Assembly: GCA_964637345.1 (NCBI GenBank)
Contig: CAZWTD010000014.1
Span: 1 to 30,320 of the forward strand
DNA length: 30,320 bases
Reading direction: 5' to 3'
From: CAZWTD01 sp964637345
Lineage (GTDB): Bacteria > Patescibacteriota > Patescibacteriia > HK-STAS-PATE-3
Part shown: one piece after another, positions 14,829-23,755 of the stretch
Layout: every line of letters begins with the position of its first letter
Position numbering within the stretch: the first letter of the stretch is position 1
Program-made: the position numbers and the translations under genes
The notes under the pieces: generated by a model
What the model saw: the letters and a program-made list of their open reading frames with translations, nothing else
The model's database searches: none
Told to the model about the DNA's origin: nothing

Positions 14829-15274
14829 GCTGAAACGCGAGATGAAGGGGTTCGGAGTTGCCGGCGGATCCGGTCTTCCCAGGCGCGCATTACTCGTCGC
14901 TCTTTGACTTCATGATGATCGTGGCCAAGGAGGTGCAGGTACCCATGAATCAAGAGGTCGCGCAGCTCGTCGGGAATCCGGCGACCTTTCCGCTTCGCTT
15001 GGCGCTGAAGCTGGTCAGTCCCGATCAAGAGTTCCCCGAAGGGTTCGCCTGGCCGGGCCGCCGCTGAATCATAGGTGAAGGAGAGAATATCGGTCACCCG
15101 ATCAATCTGTCGATACCGGCGATTGGCCGTCCGCATGACCGAGTCCTCTACGAAACTCACTTCGACAAGTCGGTCTGAGTGATCGGTTTTCGTGATACGC
15201 GCGGCTACGGTGAGTACGCGCCTGATGACTTCTTGAGAAAGGTACGGTGGAAGATTCTGAACAGCGACCCGCAT
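14825..15274 (-). CDS. ybeY: Endoribonuclease YbeY (rRNA maturation factor)
   Basis: A 149-residue metal-dependent RNase involved in 16S rRNA 3'-end processing and ribosome quality control. The zinc motif HGYLHLLGHDH is at 110-120, with His110, His114 and His120 as ligands; VTDILSFTY (60-68) is the other conserved block. GAAGG lies a few bases before ATG 15274. It overlaps dgkA by four bases, a common neighbour pair, and starts 14 bases after the preceding surface-protein gene. Confidence 0.95.
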   Translation of the reverse strand: MRVAVQNLPPYLSQEVIRRVLTVAARITKTDHSDRLVEVSFVEDSVMRTANRRYRQIDRVTDILSFTYDSAAARPGEPFGELLIGTDQLQRQAKRKGRRIPDELRDLLIHGYLHLLGHDHHEVKERRVMRAWEDRIRRQLRTPSSRVSA

Positions 15275-15288
15275 GTTGACCTTCAGCC

Positions 15289-16389
15289 TTAGGAGCTCGT
15301 CAAGCGAAAGTTCCGATACATCATTTCGAAGGTCGTCATAAAATTCAGGGCCGAGAGCTGGCCAACAGCATAGTGAACTTGATACACCTTATCCCCTTTC
15401 GCAAGGTACACATCCTCTCGATTTGGCGTTCGAATACCTTCGAGCCCGTTCACAACAACGGTTTCAATGCTTGCGACATTCGCGCCCGGATTCGCAGCGA
15501 GATAATAATTCCGGGCGGAGAGTTTCGTCGGGTTATCTAGGACGATGACTTGGATCGTCTCGCCAGTCGGTTCGGCTGGGGTAAACAATATCGAACGGTT
15601 ATCGGCCTTAGCTGCCTGAGCGAGCCACTGGGCCGGGTAGAGAATGGAATACGAGAAGGTCGAATTCGTAAAGCTACGGACAAGCCCGGACGTATCGAGC
15701 CGACCAACACCGAGCGGGTTATACCCGAGATAAAATTCACCCGCGTAATTACCTTGGGAAACAAAGAGTTTTCCGTCAACAAAACTATCTCCGTCACTAT
15801 CCGGCTGGGACGCCTGAGTCCCATAAAGCTCTTCCTCGGCGTCAGTGAGCCCATCATCGTCCGTATCAGTCGTAGAGGGCAGCGGTTCTGTCCGAAGACT
15901 CGTATTGGTATTCGTCGAGGTATTCGTATTGGCGTTCGTATTCACGTTACTATTCGTGTTCGCGTTCGAGTTGGCATTCTGATTCAGGTTTGCGCTGTTC
16001 GTGTTGCGATTTCCAAAATTCGTATTCAAACTGGAATTACTGTTCGTATTTCCGTTCGAAATATTGGCATTCAGGGACGTATTTGTATTGCGGTTCTGAT
16101 TCGCGGTATTGAGATTCAAGGGGACCGAATTGTTCGCGTTACTGTTCTCGGCTGGCTTCAAAAGAAAATATGCCGCAGCTGCCGCTCCCCCACCGAGCAG
16201 GAGAACGCCGCTGAGAATAAGAATAATCAGCATATTCTTCGAGCCGCCGCCTCCGCCCTTCCGGTTTTCCGGCGCCAAAAAACGATCGGGCATTACGTGG
16301 ATATCCTCGAATTTGATTGGACTCGGAGCCCCGGGGTTCGTCGAACCCTTTGGCGAGCCCATATTCGATTGGCGGTCAATTCCAGCCAT
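15289..16389 (-). CDS. Membrane-anchored surface protein with Asn-rich linker and thrombospondin type-3 repeats
   Basis: A 366-residue protein. A cytoplasmic N-tail (1-51) leads to one membrane helix (53-78), an extended low-complexity linker dominated by Asn with Thr and Ser (about 81-166), and Asp-rich calcium-type repeats (DTDDDGLTDAEEE at 175-187, DSDGDSFVDG at 197-206). A C-terminal globular domain (about 225-366) resembles secreted PsbP/lipoprotein-like modules; I do not assign it. It sits one base after the preceding thrombospondin-3 gene and in the same direction as the giant pilin fusion, suggesting one surface assembly. The function is unknown. Confidence 0.85.
   Translation of the reverse strand: MAGIDRQSNMGSPKGSTNPGAPSPIKFEDIHVMPDRFLAPENRKGGGGGSKNMLIILILSGVLLLGGGAAAAAYFLLKPAENSNANNSVPLNLNTANQNRNTNTSLNANISNGNTNSNSSLNTNFGNRNTNSANLNQNANSNANTNSNVNTNANTNTSTNTNTSLRTEPLPSTTDTDDDGLTDAEEELYGTQASQPDSDGDSFVDGKLFVSQGNYAGEFYLGYNPLGVGRLDTSGLVRSFTNSTFSYSILYPAQWLAQAAKADNRSILFTPAEPTGETIQVIVLDNPTKLSARNYYLAANPGANVASIETVVVNGLEGIRTPNREDVYLAKGDKVYQVHYAVGQLSALNFMTTFEMMYRNFRLTSS
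15892..16149 (-). repeat. Low-complexity Asn-codon repeat within a surface-protein gene
   Basis: This stretch encodes an Asn-x dipeptide-like linker (Asn-Thr, Asn-Ser, Asn-Ala). The DNA repeats short units such as ATTCGT/GTTCGT on the plus strand, which could change in length by slippage. The unbroken plus-strand reading frame across it is a by-product of this composition. Confidence 0.8.
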
Positions 16390-16390
16390 G

Positions 16391-16879
16391 TTAGAGATTG
16401 CTTTGATTTGTTAGCGCATTCGTCAGATCGCGGAGGTTGCCGTCACCGTTCGGATTGAAGCCCTGAAGAACCTCATCACCATCTTCGAAGCCATCATCGT
16501 CGGAATCAGGATTCCTCGGATCAGACTCGTAGGCATGAACTTCTTCGTAATCGTAGAGCCCGTCGCCGTCGGTATCAACGGCTTGCACGCTCGTCCCGAG
16601 GCTTGACTCCTCTTCGTCCGAGAGCCCGTCGCCGTCGCTGTCCGTTGGAGTCGATTCAGCGGGCACGGCATTCACAAACAAGGACGGAGTAGAGCCGTTC
16701 GCATTTCCGTCATTCGCAGAGCGGTTTGACGATTGTGCCCCCGGCCAGTACCAGATCGCGACGAGCGCGACGATGATAACTACCCCACAGATAAGCAGTA
16801 TACGCAAGATTCGGCTGATTGACAACGATTGAGCAGCCTTAGGAGAGCGAGATGGAGTCACTGGTGTTGAATCAGGCAT
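16391..16879 (-). CDS. Small anchored protein with thrombospondin type-3 calcium repeats
   Basis: A 162-residue protein: basic N-tail, one membrane helix (about 25-46), a short Ser/Asn-rich spacer and three Asp-rich repeats (TDSDGDGLSDEEE, DTDGDGLYDYEE, PDSDDDGFEDGDE). Such repeats bind calcium and make rigid, extended stalks in secreted proteins. AAGGGG lies seven bases before ATG 16879. It begins 11 bases after the 1877-residue gene and ends one base before the next thrombospondin-3 gene. The role is unknown; it is possibly a partner of the giant protein. Confidence 0.85.
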   Translation of the reverse strand: MPDSTPVTPSRSPKAAQSLSISRILRILLICGVVIIVALVAIWYWPGAQSSNRSANDGNANGSTPSLFVNAVPAESTPTDSDGDGLSDEEESSLGTSVQAVDTDGDGLYDYEEVHAYESDPRNPDSDDDGFEDGDEVLQGFNPNGDGNLRDLTNALTNQSNL

Positions 16880-16890
16880 ACAAAATCCCC

Positions 16891-19800
16891 TTAAGGTCGA
16901 GAGTAGTTAAAGCAAGCGCATTGAGAATTCCCATGGCCATCATCAAAATCACACGGATCTCCGGCATCATTCGTCCGCCAAGTTCCCAAACCATTGTATT
17001 CGAGATTCGCATAGAGCGCATAGGCGGAACCGGTAGCATCAAGCGATTGATAGGCATACACTTGGGACCCCGGATTACACTGGAAGGTCTTACTTGATTC
17101 CCGCCAGCAGGTTGAAGACTCATAGCCAAGCGGACATTCCCGCCAGCATTCCCCGACATCGAGTTGATCATTGGCATTCAAGTCGTCCCATGTGAACTCC
17201 GACGGACAAGAACCGCTGACTGGGTCAGTCCAAACCCGCGCGAAGCCAGCCGCCGGATCCTGGGGTAAGGAGCTTCCGAGAAGGTTTCCGAGCGTACTCT
17301 GCCAGGACGGCCAGAGCGAGGTGCTGAACGACGTAAGATAACTTCCCGCTTCTAAGGGCGGATAGACGTCATTCTCAAGTCGATACTGGGCAAGCTTCAG
17401 AGCGACGTCCTGAAGATCTGCCAAACGCTTTGTATCCCGAGCAATAAGCGTTTTGTCATCAGGGCCGATGTTGGTATTCAAGCGCATCCGTGAAAGGAGC
17501 TGGGTAAAAATGTCTTTCGTCTCAGGCGTGGCATCGTTGTTATAGGAGAGGATGAAAATGGTCGGGATGAGCTGGGGACCATCCGTAAGATTCGTACCGG
17601 CGAGGTATACGGTCCGACCATTTTGGACCGCCTGATAGCCATCGACGACGATCGTAGAGGGCGAGCCGGACTCAAAAGGAAACTGTCGCTTGTACCATTC
17701 GGTCGGCGAGAGGAATTCAGGATTAGCGTAAACGCGAAGCCCGATGGCATCAAGCGCTGACGGATTATTCTCTTTGAAAAGATACTGTTTCAAAACATCG
17801 CCGGTCTCTCCTTTCACGACAGACAGGCTGAAGTCCGGAAGGTTTCCCGTATCGCGGCAATAGTCGAGGTGGAAGTTTTCATTCACGCAGCTCGCTCCGG
17901 GGATATCGCAATTGTTCGCAGCGTCATCAAAGGACCAGGGTTGTTCGCAGCGCAGGAAATTAATCAACGACGTCCCGGTCTTCTCACCAGCTGGTGCCCC
18001 GTTCAGCAAAATCGTCGCTTTCGCCCGTATGGTCGACTGACCGCTCGTTGCTCCAGTAGTGGCAGTTACTTGGGCTGAGCCGTCTGGCAGCTCGCTCGCG
18101 CTGCTCAAGGTCGCAACGTTCGTATCAGACGAAGTCCAGTCCCAAGTCCAATCATACACTCCTGGAATCTCGATGATATTCGTATCGCCGTTCTTGGGCT
18201 GAGCCGTAAAGACCTCATCCTGGGCCGGAGCAGTCGGCGCCCATTGAGCCGGATCAACCTCAACCGAAGTCATCGTGCAGGGAAGGTCGCTATCGACTGT
18301 TGTGAAACCCCACTCGTAATCGGGCAAGCGAACGCCGGATTGGCTTTCGAGATTCGAAAGCGTCATCGTATACGCAGTATCGCGGAGTAAGAGTCCAGCC
18401 GGTGCAGCCCGAAGGAGCGTCGACTGCTTCCGAACAATTGTCGTATCCACCGTATCGCCGACGCAGAGGGATGCCGAGCAAACCCCAGAAGCGCAATCCG
18501 AACCGTTCGAGCACGCGGTCCCGTTTCCGCTTCCCCCATCAACCGTAAGACGAACATTCGCGTCGGTCATTGTCGTGGTCTTCATGGCGAGAGAAAAATT
18601 CGCCTCTATCATCGCGTTCCGGCAGACATCGGTTGCTCCATTGGCAGGAATTGTCGAGGTAACTGCTGGCTGGGGAGCGCAGCAGCCATTGTCAGCACAG
18701 CCTTGACCGGCCCCACAGCTCCCGTCATCAACGCACACCGTGCAGGCCGCCGAGCTCACCGTAAAGGGCCAGGCATTACTTGGAACAGTGTTCTTATGCA
18801 CAACGAGATCAAGGAGGCCCGTAGGAACGCCGAGCGGAACTAATACATCGATGAGCGCGTTCGTCCAGGCGTTGTAGGTCGCAACATCAATGAGCCCGAA
18901 GCTCACCCGATCTTGAGCCGGATTCCGCGCGCCAAAGTTCTGCCCGGCAATCGTTACGCGTTGCCCAGACGGGCCCTCGTCCGGATTCACCGAGCAAATA
19001 CCCGGCACCGTTGTCCCATTCACGTCAAAATTCGGGAGGATGGGCTCGCCTGAAGCGCCATCGTTTGTTGTATCAGACACGCCATCTAGACCCCGGACAA
19101 CGGTTAACGGCCCATCGATCGCATCATCAGTTGGATCAGCTGGAGTTTGATTGTTCGGGACCTCGCTCGCACGGATGACCTCGTTGCGCCACAGCTCGTT
19201 CGGATTCGGACAGATTGCTCCATCCGGCCAAAGGCCCTGTTTGTTTGAGGTGTAGACGACTTGGCTTCCGCCTTCACAGGTTCCGCCCGGGCAGTCGCCG
19301 TAGCTCGTATCGCAGGCCGCGCCATCGTTCGATCCGCCTTGGCACGTTCCGCGCTTATAGGAGCCGAAGTAGCAGCCGTTAATCGTCGCCCAGGTGCCAA
19401 TCGCACCCCCAGCCGGCGTGTAATTCGTAATCACGGGCGTGCACCGATTCTCGGCCACGTTGCACGTGCTTCCCGGGCAAAGGCCGCCTTTCGTACAATC
19501 CGTTGACTCGTCGCACCAGAGGAAATCGATGGAGAGGAGCGAGGTATCAGTCTTCCCGCCCCAGGTTCCGCGTACGGTAGCAGTGTCGGGCGGCGGCGGG
19601 AGCGTTGTTTCCTGATTCGCCTGGATAATCGCTGTTCGATCAGTCGGCTCAGGGTCGGCGTTTAGGTCAGCGTCGGCAGCCGGCTGAACGGTCCAGGTCC
19701 AAGGCGCAGCGCTGGTATCAATCTGTTGTCCGTCAGGATCGCATTGGTCGGGCGAAGCAAAGGCTTTTCCGTTAAACTGCTTCGTCCCGTCCTGATCCGT

Positions 19801-22524
19801 GATTTGCGCGCTCGCCGGAGTCACGTCAACGTGATCAACGGTACAGAGGTTTGGATCATCCTTCGTTTTAAACTTCCATTGGTAGGCCGGAACGCCGAGG
19901 TATTCGGTGTTTGTATTGCCGAGCGTTTGATCCTCGCTTCCTTGAATGCCGCCATCGCCGCCAATCAGAATGACTGCATACCAGCGATTCTGACTCAAAA
20001 GCACTCCTGGCCGGAAGCTCACCTCATGCGCATCAGCGTCATAGACAATATCCGTTGCCGGAATATTGATCGCATCAAAGCTCGAACAACTCGGATCCGT
20101 ACACCGTTTGATGAGAATCGTCGCCGGCGTCAGGGTCGTCGCGTCAACGTCAATCGAGGTGGGCCGGAAGCTCGCACGAAGGATTGCGTTGACGCAGACC
20201 GCGTCGCAGGTCGGCCACGGACTCACGACGAAAAGCTCGCCAGGCGGGTAATCTTTTACCGTAAACGGCACTGCATTTGAACTTTGTCCGGCCGCGCTCG
20301 TCACAAAAACATCGTGGGTACCGCTCGTCGCCCCAGCTGGAACATCGCTCCGAGCCGAGGTATCAGACCAATCGGTAATTGGACCCGGTTGGCCGTTAAA
20401 ATACGTCATCGTTCCCTGCGCGGCTCCAAAGCGAGAGCCGGAAGCTCGCACCGATTGGCCGCGATAGCCTTCTTCCGGACTTACTGATGCGAGACAAGGG
20501 CCGCTCGCCGGATCGCTTGAGGTCACGCGGAACGCCGGACCTGCACTCGACGTCTGCTGACCGAAGGTATCCTCCGTATAATCGATCGTTACCTGTGAGT
20601 AGACCTCGTCATTTACGCTGAAACTCGACGGAATGGTCGTCACGAGATAATGACCCGACGGAGGATCGTTCAGGATTGGCGATGTCGTCTGGGGTGCTGG
20701 GAAAACTGCATCAGTATCGAAATCAGGATCAAGCGGATCCGCGCTATTCTCTACTGTTCCGGTAAAGCAGCTCCCCTGGAGCGTAACGCACTGTCCCGGC
20801 GAACCTGTCTCCGGACTCACTCGCTCAATAAAGGGTTTACAGGCGCAGGTTTCAGGGGTCGCCGTCGCGAAAGACCAGCTTCCGGAAAGGGTTGTTCCAT
20901 CCGGATTCGTCACACGATCAGTTGTTATGCTGACATTGAATGTCGCATTCGACGCAAGCGGATCAGTGGGAATGAATTTATACACTTTAAACCCGTGACC
21001 TGGATCATCAGGATTTGGATCAGTAATTGTGAACGTACCTCCAACCCCCGGAACGCTGTAATCGGGGCCTGGAAGCGTATTCGGGGCTGGCATCGTCGCG
21101 CTATAGTCAACGCCCGCCGTATCAGGATTATTTATCTCGATTGAAACCGAGTTATTCCACATCGAGAGCGTAAAGACCGCTGTCACCGCCGTATCTGGGC
21201 AGACGAGGTTACCGGTTGGATCAAAAGAACGAATGCCAGCAACCGTATCATCCGTCTCAAATTCCCAAACCTCGGGCGGCTGGAGCGCGTTTCCACACAA
21301 ATCTTCAACGTCCTGAACGGTTATCCGGTACCAGGTAAAGGCATCCAGCATAGCGCCGCCGATGAAGCGAAAATCAACCCGCGTGTCAGCCCCTGAGCTT
21401 ACTTCAAGCGAGGCTGAATCAACGGTCCCGACAACAGAACCGCCTTGGCCGTCGAGGCGTTCGAGGGTAAAGCGCCCGGGAATCGGATGATTGTCCGCAT
21501 CAACGAGCGTTGTGAGATCAACGGCTTCCGAAAACCGTATACTAATGATTGGATCACGCGGAACAGCCCGATCCGGATAGCCCGCTTCTCCGCTCGTGAC
21601 CGGATATGCTGTTGTGACGGTCGGTGCGTCCGTATCGAGAACATCGTTTGTGGTGAATGCCCATTCGAAGTGATCGCCAACATCGAGGCAGCCGCCGTCC
21701 GCATCACATTCCGACAGAGTCAGTCCACCGGTATTTTTAAGGGTTTTCGGAAAAAGCGCAGTATAGGTCGCAAAGGAATCGAATACCGCATCAGGATGCT
21801 TAAAGGTAATGACCTTATCCGCTGTCGACCAGCTTCCATCGACCGGGTTTCCTGCGGCATCTTGTACTCGCAGGGTGCCGGCTGTGGCCGCCTCCTGTAC
21901 CGTGTCATTCGACGCGTTCGTATTGAAATTCGGCTGGACCTTGCTGCACCGGAAGACCTCCTGGTGATTCTGGCCGCCGGAATGGGCGGTCTCGATTTCC
22001 CGAATGGCGAATACATTCAAATCTGGGAGTCCGTTGCAAATCGGATCAGGCACATTGCATAGTCCATCAGCGCTACAGAGGAGACAAGAACCGCAGCTTT
22101 CTCCTGGATTGTCGCAGGTTGGAACATCCGGATTCGTGACATTCAAGAAGGTACGAATGACGTACGTGACAATCGCCCAAGAAATGAGGACGATGACTAA
22201 GCCGATGAGCGCGCTCACGATAATCCGCTTCGCCCGGTCGATTTTCTCGGCATTACCGGCTGAAGTCATCCAAAGTACGCCGGCGTAGATGAGCATAACA
22301 ACGCCAACCAAGGCGAGAATTCCAAGGACCCACTTTATGACGTTAATAACGACGTCTTTGAGGTCAGCGCTTCCGAGCCCGAGCGTTGTTCCGAGGTCTT
22401 CAACGGTAAAGGCCGTTTGAGCCGCAACCGGGTGGGGTAACGAAAACAGACCAAGCGCAACGCTGAGCGCGCCAGTCAGGAGAATTCCGAGACTCAGTCC
22501 GAGAAAAAATCGTTTCACAAGCAT
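16891..22524 (-). CDS. Giant surface protein: T4SS-pilin-like N-terminus, Ig-like/IPT ectodomain, GspG-like pseudopilin C-terminus
   Basis: An 1877-residue exported protein. Residues 1-35 form a signal peptide (AAQTA). Two membrane helices (about 56-83, 101-125) around GNAEKIDRAKR match the TrbC/VirB2-like pilin family widespread in Patescibacteria. A Cys-rich segment follows (137-163). The ectodomain has several SbsA-type Ig-like modules (VPRDPIISIRFSEAVD) and IPT/TIG modules (VSPETGSPGQCVTLQGSCF; VNPDEGPSGQRVTIAGQNF), with Cys-rich inserts (GSGNGTACSNGSDCASGVC). The last 182 residues (about 1696-1877) resemble the GspG pseudopilin globular domain without its N-terminal helix (RLADLQDVALKLAQYRLEND, YPP, LPQDP, YAYQS...YALYANLE). 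Few pilin-family proteins are this large. It starts 34 bases after yqeY with no clear Shine-Dalgarno site. Possible role: adhesin or pilus-associated host-contact protein (inference). Confidence 0.85.
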   Translation of the reverse strand: MLVKRFFLGLSLGILLTGALSVALGLFSLPHPVAAQTAFTVEDLGTTLGLGSADLKDVVINVIKWVLGILALVGVVMLIYAGVLWMTSAGNAEKIDRAKRIIVSALIGLVIVLISWAIVTYVIRTFLNVTNPDVPTCDNPGESCGSCLLCSADGLCNVPDPICNGLPDLNVFAIREIETAHSGGQNHQEVFRCSKVQPNFNTNASNDTVQEAATAGTLRVQDAAGNPVDGSWSTADKVITFKHPDAVFDSFATYTALFPKTLKNTGGLTLSECDADGGCLDVGDHFEWAFTTNDVLDTDAPTVTTAYPVTSGEAGYPDRAVPRDPIISIRFSEAVDLTTLVDADNHPIPGRFTLERLDGQGGSVVGTVDSASLEVSSGADTRVDFRFIGGAMLDAFTWYRITVQDVEDLCGNALQPPEVWEFETDDTVAGIRSFDPTGNLVCPDTAVTAVFTLSMWNNSVSIEINNPDTAGVDYSATMPAPNTLPGPDYSVPGVGGTFTITDPNPDDPGHGFKVYKFIPTDPLASNATFNVSITTDRVTNPDGTTLSGSWSFATATPETCACKPFIERVSPETGSPGQCVTLQGSCFTGTVENSADPLDPDFDTDAVFPAPQTTSPILNDPPSGHYLVTTIPSSFSVNDEVYSQVTIDYTEDTFGQQTSSAGPAFRVTSSDPASGPCLASVSPEEGYRGQSVRASGSRFGAAQGTMTYFNGQPGPITDWSDTSARSDVPAGATSGTHDVFVTSAAGQSSNAVPFTVKDYPPGELFVVSPWPTCDAVCVNAILRASFRPTSIDVDATTLTPATILIKRCTDPSCSSFDAINIPATDIVYDADAHEVSFRPGVLLSQNRWYAVILIGGDGGIQGSEDQTLGNTNTEYLGVPAYQWKFKTKDDPNLCTVDHVDVTPASAQITDQDGTKQFNGKAFASPDQCDPDGQQIDTSAAPWTWTVQPAADADLNADPEPTDRTAIIQANQETTLPPPPDTATVRGTWGGKTDTSLLSIDFLWCDESTDCTKGGLCPGSTCNVAENRCTPVITNYTPAGGAIGTWATINGCYFGSYKRGTCQGGSNDGAACDTSYGDCPGGTCEGGSQVVYTSNKQGLWPDGAICPNPNELWRNEVIRASEVPNNQTPADPTDDAIDGPLTVVRGLDGVSDTTNDGASGEPILPNFDVNGTTVPGICSVNPDEGPSGQRVTIAGQNFGARNPAQDRVSFGLIDVATYNAWTNALIDVLVPLGVPTGLLDLVVHKNTVPSNAWPFTVSSAACTVCVDDGSCGAGQGCADNGCCAPQPAVTSTIPANGATDVCRNAMIEANFSLAMKTTTMTDANVRLTVDGGSGNGTACSNGSDCASGVCSASLCVGDTVDTTIVRKQSTLLRAAPAGLLLRDTAYTMTLSNLESQSGVRLPDYEWGFTTVDSDLPCTMTSVEVDPAQWAPTAPAQDEVFTAQPKNGDTNIIEIPGVYDWTWDWTSSDTNVATLSSASELPDGSAQVTATTGATSGQSTIRAKATILLNGAPAGEKTGTSLINFLRCEQPWSFDDAANNCDIPGASCVNENFHLDYCRDTGNLPDFSLSVVKGETGDVLKQYLFKENNPSALDAIGLRVYANPEFLSPTEWYKRQFPFESGSPSTIVVDGYQAVQNGRTVYLAGTNLTDGPQLIPTIFILSYNNDATPETKDIFTQLLSRMRLNTNIGPDDKTLIARDTKRLADLQDVALKLAQYRLENDVYPPLEAGSYLTSFSTSLWPSWQSTLGNLLGSSLPQDPAAGFARVWTDPVSGSCPSEFTWDDLNANDQLDVGECWRECPLGYESSTCWRESSKTFQCNPGSQVYAYQSLDATGSAYALYANLEYNGLGTWRTNDAGDPCDFDDGHGNSQCACFNYSRP

Positions 22525-22558
22525 GGAATGAAACGGGGGTCGAATTGTCGAACAGCGC

Positions 22559-23008
22559 TTACTGGCTTATTAGCCGCTTGGCGCAGGCAGCGACGCGTCC
22601 CCCGTCGGCGCGTCCCCCAATCTTTGGTTTTACTGCTCCCATCAGCTTTCCAAAATCTGCCGAGCTCGTTGCGCCCACTTCGACAATCGTCGCCTGGACA
22701 AGCGCTTCCAGCTCAGCGTCAGAAAGCTCAGTTGGTAAAAACTTCTGAAGAATTTCAACCTCGCTGGCCTCATGAGCGGCCAGATCCTGGCGCCCGCCCT
22801 GTTCGTAGAGCGTTATTGAGTCGCGCCGCCGCTTTACTTCGCGGCGAAGAACGGCCAGCGATTGGTCGTCATTTAAGGTCTGGACTCGATGCTCGATTTC
22901 CTCGTTTTTCATTGAGGACTTCAGCATGCGCAAAACCGCCACCTCGTCCTTCTTTCCGGCTCGGAAGGCGGTTTTGTACGCTTCTTCGACCTGCTCTTGA
23001 ATGGTCAT
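22559..23008 (-). CDS. yqeY: GatB/YqeY-domain protein
   Basis: A 149-residue all-helical protein of the GatB/YqeY family, related to the tRNA-binding tail of the amidotransferase subunit GatB. Typical blocks are LRMLKSSMKNEEIE (26-39), SITLYEQGGRQDLAAHE and LQKFLPTELSDAELE. The family often sits next to rpsU, as here (6 bases after it). The molecular role is unsettled; a link to tRNA-dependent amidation is usually suggested from the domain. Confidence 0.93.
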   Translation of the reverse strand: MTIQEQVEEAYKTAFRAGKKDEVAVLRMLKSSMKNEEIEHRVQTLNDDQSLAVLRREVKRRRDSITLYEQGGRQDLAAHEASEVEILQKFLPTELSDAELEALVQATIVEVGATSSADFGKLMGAVKPKIGGRADGGRVAACAKRLISQ

Positions 23009-23014
23009 TCGGCG

Positions 23015-23296
23015 TTATGAGGAAACCGATGGAAGGCGGCTGCCTGTAGGTCGGCCGCGGCGGTGACGTGCATCAATCTCGGGGAGTTTTCCCATTTTCC
23101 GGAGCAAATCATTCTTCTCACGGATCGCCTTACGGCGGAGGGCGCTCTCACGAATAGCCCGCTTACTCTTCCCAGGCTCGTAAAAACGGCTCTTTTTCGC
23201 ACGAATTAACACGCCGCTCTGCTGCACTTTTTTCGTAAAGCGCCGGAGCATGCTTTCAAGCGATTCGCCGTCTTTTTTCTTCACTTCTACTACCAA
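23015..23296 (-). CDS. rpsU: Small ribosomal subunit protein bS21
   Basis: A 93-residue, strongly basic ribosomal protein of the 30S platform, active in translation initiation. The VVEVKKKDGESLESMLRRF and SRFYEPGKSKRAIRESALRRK blocks are typical of long bS21 proteins. A GTG at 23305 opens the frame, but it overlaps the AGGAGG (23305-23310). I prefer TTG at 23296, eight bases after that site, which also gives the usual N-terminus MVVEV. A promoter at 23377-23406 and two perfect leader hairpins precede it. yqeY follows 6 bases later. Confidence 0.93.
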   Translation of the reverse strand: MVVEVKKKDGESLESMLRRFTKKVQQSGVLIRAKKSRFYEPGKSKRAIRESALRRKAIREKNDLLRKMGKLPEIDARHRRGRPTGSRLPSVSS

Positions 23297-23319
23297 AACC
23301 TTCACCTCCTTTTAAGTAT

Positions 23320-23367
23320 CTCCCCGATTCCTCGGGGAGTAGACATCTCAAACGTTGACACGTTTGA
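23320..23367 (-). promoter_or_regulatory. Two-hairpin leader of rpsU
   Basis: Two perfect stem-loops lie in the predicted 74-base leader: TCAAACG/CGTTTGA (7 bp, 23348-23367) and CTCCCCGA/TCGGGGAG (8 bp with a 4-base loop, 23320-23339). The second ends 9 bases before the AGGAGG site. No T-tract follows either, so translational or stability control, possibly by bS21 itself, is likelier than termination. Confidence 0.6.
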
Positions 23368-23376
23368 ACGAAAAAA

Positions 23377-23406
23377 AATATACCACTTTCATTCGGGTTC
23401 TGTCAA
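23377..23406 (-). promoter_or_regulatory. rpsU promoter
   Basis: TTGACA (23401-23406), 18-base spacer, TATATT (23377-23382) on the minus strand. The -35 box lies in the loop of a small inverted repeat (GGGTT/AACCC, 23395-23410). Transcription would start near 23370. Confidence 0.8.
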
Positions 23407-23413
23407 ACCCTTC

Positions 23414-23755
23414 TCAGGTGATTCCGGATACATCCGCTCCGCCGAGCAGGTGGACGTGCAGGTGGGGAATAGACTGACCACCGTCCCGACCAGTATTCAT
23501 CACAATCTTATACCCGCGTTCCGCGATTCCCTGTTCCTGGGCAACCCTTCGAAGGGTTTCAAGAAGCTCGCCAAGGAGTCCGGTATGCGCTTCGGCATGA
23601 GCCAGGCTCTCAATATGCTGCTTCGGAACAACGAGCAAATGAACCGGAGCCTTAGGTTCAATGCTCGGAAAAACAACAATGCGTTCCGTCTCATGAATAA
23701 TCTGAGCAGGAAGCTTCCGAGCAACGATGCTACAAAACGCGCAGTTGGGTTCCAT
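23414..23755 (-). CDS. HIT-family nucleotide hydrolase/transferase
   Basis: A 113-residue histidine-triad protein. The catalytic HxHxH is His98-Leu-His100-Val-His102 (IPHLHVHLL), with MNTGRDGGQS before it and Cys5/Cys8 (CAFC) at the N-terminus, as in Hint-like members. The family hydrolyses nucleoside phosphoramidates and similar adenylates. ATG 23755 is chosen because MEPNCAFC is the usual start; it overlaps the hisS end by 26 bases in another frame. A longer in-frame start at 23788 adds an unusual N-tail. Confidence 0.92.
   Translation of the reverse strand: MEPNCAFCSIVARKLPAQIIHETERIVVFPSIEPKAPVHLLVVPKQHIESLAHAEAHTGLLGELLETLRRVAQEQGIAERGYKIVMNTGRDGGQSIPHLHVHLLGGADVSGIT

Noticed and set aside
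15550..16458. A 302-codon plus-strand open frame
   Set aside because: It is opposite the Asn-rich surface gene; the Ile/Arg/Val repeats mirror the Asn codons and no start signal is present.
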